From NCBI RefSeq assembly GCF_008017825.1, contig NZ_VRLS01000052.1:361095-425094 (forward strand): a DNA stretch of 64,000 nucleotides, read 5' to 3'. A program made the position numbers and the translations under genes. Shown piece by piece: positions 63,126 through 64,000 of the stretch (position 1 is the stretch's first letter; each line of letters opens with the position of its first letter). Below the pieces are notes generated by a model, which made no database searches, had not been told where the DNA came from, and saw nothing but the letters and a program-made list of their open reading frames with translations. The DNA comes from Mesonia sp008017825 (GTDB lineage Bacteria; Bacteroidota; Bacteroidia; Flavobacteriales; Flavobacteriaceae).

Positions 63126-63719
63126 ATGACAAACTTTAAAAATCTAATTTTCAACTCTTTATTCTTCAGTTCTATCTTTTTAGCGATAAGTTGCAATAGC
63201 GATCAAAAAGAGGAGAAAGCCCTTCAGAATTTTCAAGAGAAAAAAGCCGCTCAATTAAAAGAAAATGTAAGCATCTCTAATATAAAAAGTGTTTCGCTTT
63301 CCGCGGAAGCTAAAGATAGCGTTTCCCAATGGCCAGAGTATTTAACTTTTGAAAATGAAATTGCAGGACTTCAAAACTCAAGCATACAAGAGATAGTAAA
63401 CACCAGTAATAACTTAAAGGAAACCAGCGCAGGATTAATCTCTACTATTCCGCCAATTTTCAAGGAAATCCCTATTCAAGCACGAATTAATGTCTTGTAT
63501 ACTAAGGCAAGTGTTCTAGTACAGGAATCTTCAAAAACCAATTTTGATAATGAAGTTATTACACAAAAAACAAAAGAGCTTATTATCGCTTTTCAAGATT
63601 TAAAAATACAGTTAAATGAAGTTTTCTTAAAAACCTTAGAAGAGTTTGAAGAAGAAATAGAAAAACGTATTCAAGAACAAGATAGCATTCAGCAAATCAA
63701 AAAAGACAGTGTTTCATGA
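63126..63719 (+). CDS. Lipoprotein of unknown function
   Basis: About 197 residues from the ATG at 63126. An upstream TTG reading at 63078 adds 16 residues ahead of the signal and is unlikely. Lipobox FLAISC gives lipidated Cys23. The mature part is predicted all-helical, with charged segments at the N-terminus (EEKALQNFQEKKAAQLKEN) and a coiled-coil C-terminus (EVFLKTLEEFEEEIEKRIQEQDSIQQIKK). I recognise no domain. The codons for SLSAEA (63298 onward) contain the CCGCGGAA palindrome discussed in findings. It overlaps the next gene by 4 bases (ATGA). Confidence 0.75.
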   Translation: MTNFKNLIFNSLFFSSIFLAISCNSDQKEEKALQNFQEKKAAQLKENVSISNIKSVSLSAEAKDSVSQWPEYLTFENEIAGLQNSSIQEIVNTSNNLKETSAGLISTIPPIFKEIPIQARINVLYTKASVLVQESSKTNFDNEVITQKTKELIIAFQDLKIQLNEVFLKTLEEFEEEIEKRIQEQDSIQQIKKDSVS

Positions 63720-63940
63720 AAAACTATTCTTTCTTTATCTTAATCTTACTTCTTAGCATTAATCTATCTGCTCAAAACGCTGAAAAGGAAATTACACAAG
63801 TACTGGATAATTGGCATAACGCTGCGGCGGAAGCTAATTTTAAAACTTATTTCTCTTTAATGACAGATGATGCCATATTTATTGGCACTGACCCTACAGA
63901 AAACTGGAACAAAAAAGAGTTTATAGAGGTCAGTATATAA
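63716..63940 (+). pseudogene. NTF2-like (DUF4440/SnoaL-type) protein gene, 3' end lost
   Basis: Signal peptide (MKNYSFFILILLLSINLSAQ) followed by the start of a cone-shaped NTF2-like domain: ITQVLDNWHNAAAEANFKTYFSLMTDDAIFIGTDPTENWNKKEF. Members run to about 140 residues or more. Here the frame ends at codon 74 after EFIEVSI, just where foreign-looking sequence begins, so the gene is probably interrupted. Its start overlaps the upstream lipoprotein gene. Confidence 0.7.
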
Positions 63941-64000
63941 ATACTTATCTTTAAGGTCAATAAATATGATGTAATATGAACATTTTTAAAGGACAAAACC
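63930..64000 (+). mobile_element. Putative insertion sequence, left end (cut by window edge)
   Basis: The sequence from about 63930 no longer encodes the NTF2-like protein and opens with GGTCAGTATATAAATACTT. An ATG at 63976 starts a new frame (M-N-I-F-K-G-Q-N) that resembles the start of IS1595-family transposases of Bacteroidota as I remember them. Only 8 codons are visible, so the family call is tentative and no inverted repeat can be checked. Confidence 0.45.

Overview
The window is a low-GC chromosome segment from a member of the Flavobacteriia (Bacteroidota), most likely a marine Flavobacteriaceae. The evidence is the gene content: ExbB with tandem ExbD genes, DUF5686, DUF3078 and DUF2480 proteins, CarboxypepD_reg-like lead domains, a type IX secretion (T9SS) C-terminal sorting domain, and a SUF operon as the only Fe-S system seen. 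Start regions also carry TAnnTTTG -7 promoter elements, some with a TTG about 20 bases upstream, as is typical of this phylum. I cannot name a genus. About 60 genes fill nearly the whole window. There is one tRNA, no rRNA and no CRISPR array.

Layout. 0.1-9.1 kb: frr, a DUF5686 outer-membrane protein, an MMPL/RND exporter, a membrane-fused spermidine-synthase-like gene, a decayed copy of the exporter's 3' end, and asnS. 9.2-19 kb: a REP/MITE-like repeat, an RluA-type pseudouridine synthase, rpoN, envelope proteins, an exbB-exbD-exbD energy-transducing unit, tRNA-Ser, ansA, a TatD nuclease and a retropepsin-like protein. 19-25.6 kb: a secreted metalloprotease, sucB-sucA and a polyprenyl synthetase. 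25.8-32.5 kb: a TetR-controlled tripartite RND efflux operon with a clear candidate operator. 32.5-37 kb: small conserved proteins, a DUF3078 barrel protein, DUF2480 and an ABC exporter. 37-44.4 kb: a SUF operon (sufA-like, B, C, D, S, E and a MIP18/SufT-like gene) interleaved with three envelope proteins. 44.7-49.4 kb: a four-gene exported cluster containing an MbnP/MbnH-like pair, plausibly for copper. 49.4-55.3 kb: thiL, an ACT-domain protein divergent from an aspartokinase, a hydrolase and a penicillin-binding-protein-like serine hydrolase. 55.3-55.8 kb: a 560-base convergent gap with a second copy of the repeat and four 11-base-phased direct repeats. 55.8-64 kb: aminopeptidase P, sdhCAB, a PLP aminotransferase, a threonine-dehydrogenase-like epimerase, a lipoprotein, and an NTF2-like gene that appears to be cut by an insertion sequence at the window edge.

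Most of the window is core metabolism: TCA cycle (sucAB, sdhCAB), Fe-S assembly that would supply SdhB, translation (frr, asnS, tRNA-Ser) and aspartate-family metabolism. The less expected items are: (1) the insertion of a gene between the MMPL exporter and asnS, leaving an 85% identical duplicate of the exporter's last 97 codons; (2) envelope lipoproteins woven into the SUF operon; (3) the MbnP/MbnH-like cluster; (4) the phased repeats in a convergent intergenic gap, with the geometry of OmpR/PhoB-family operators; and (5) the broken gene at the right edge. I did not find a complete new defence or mobile system.
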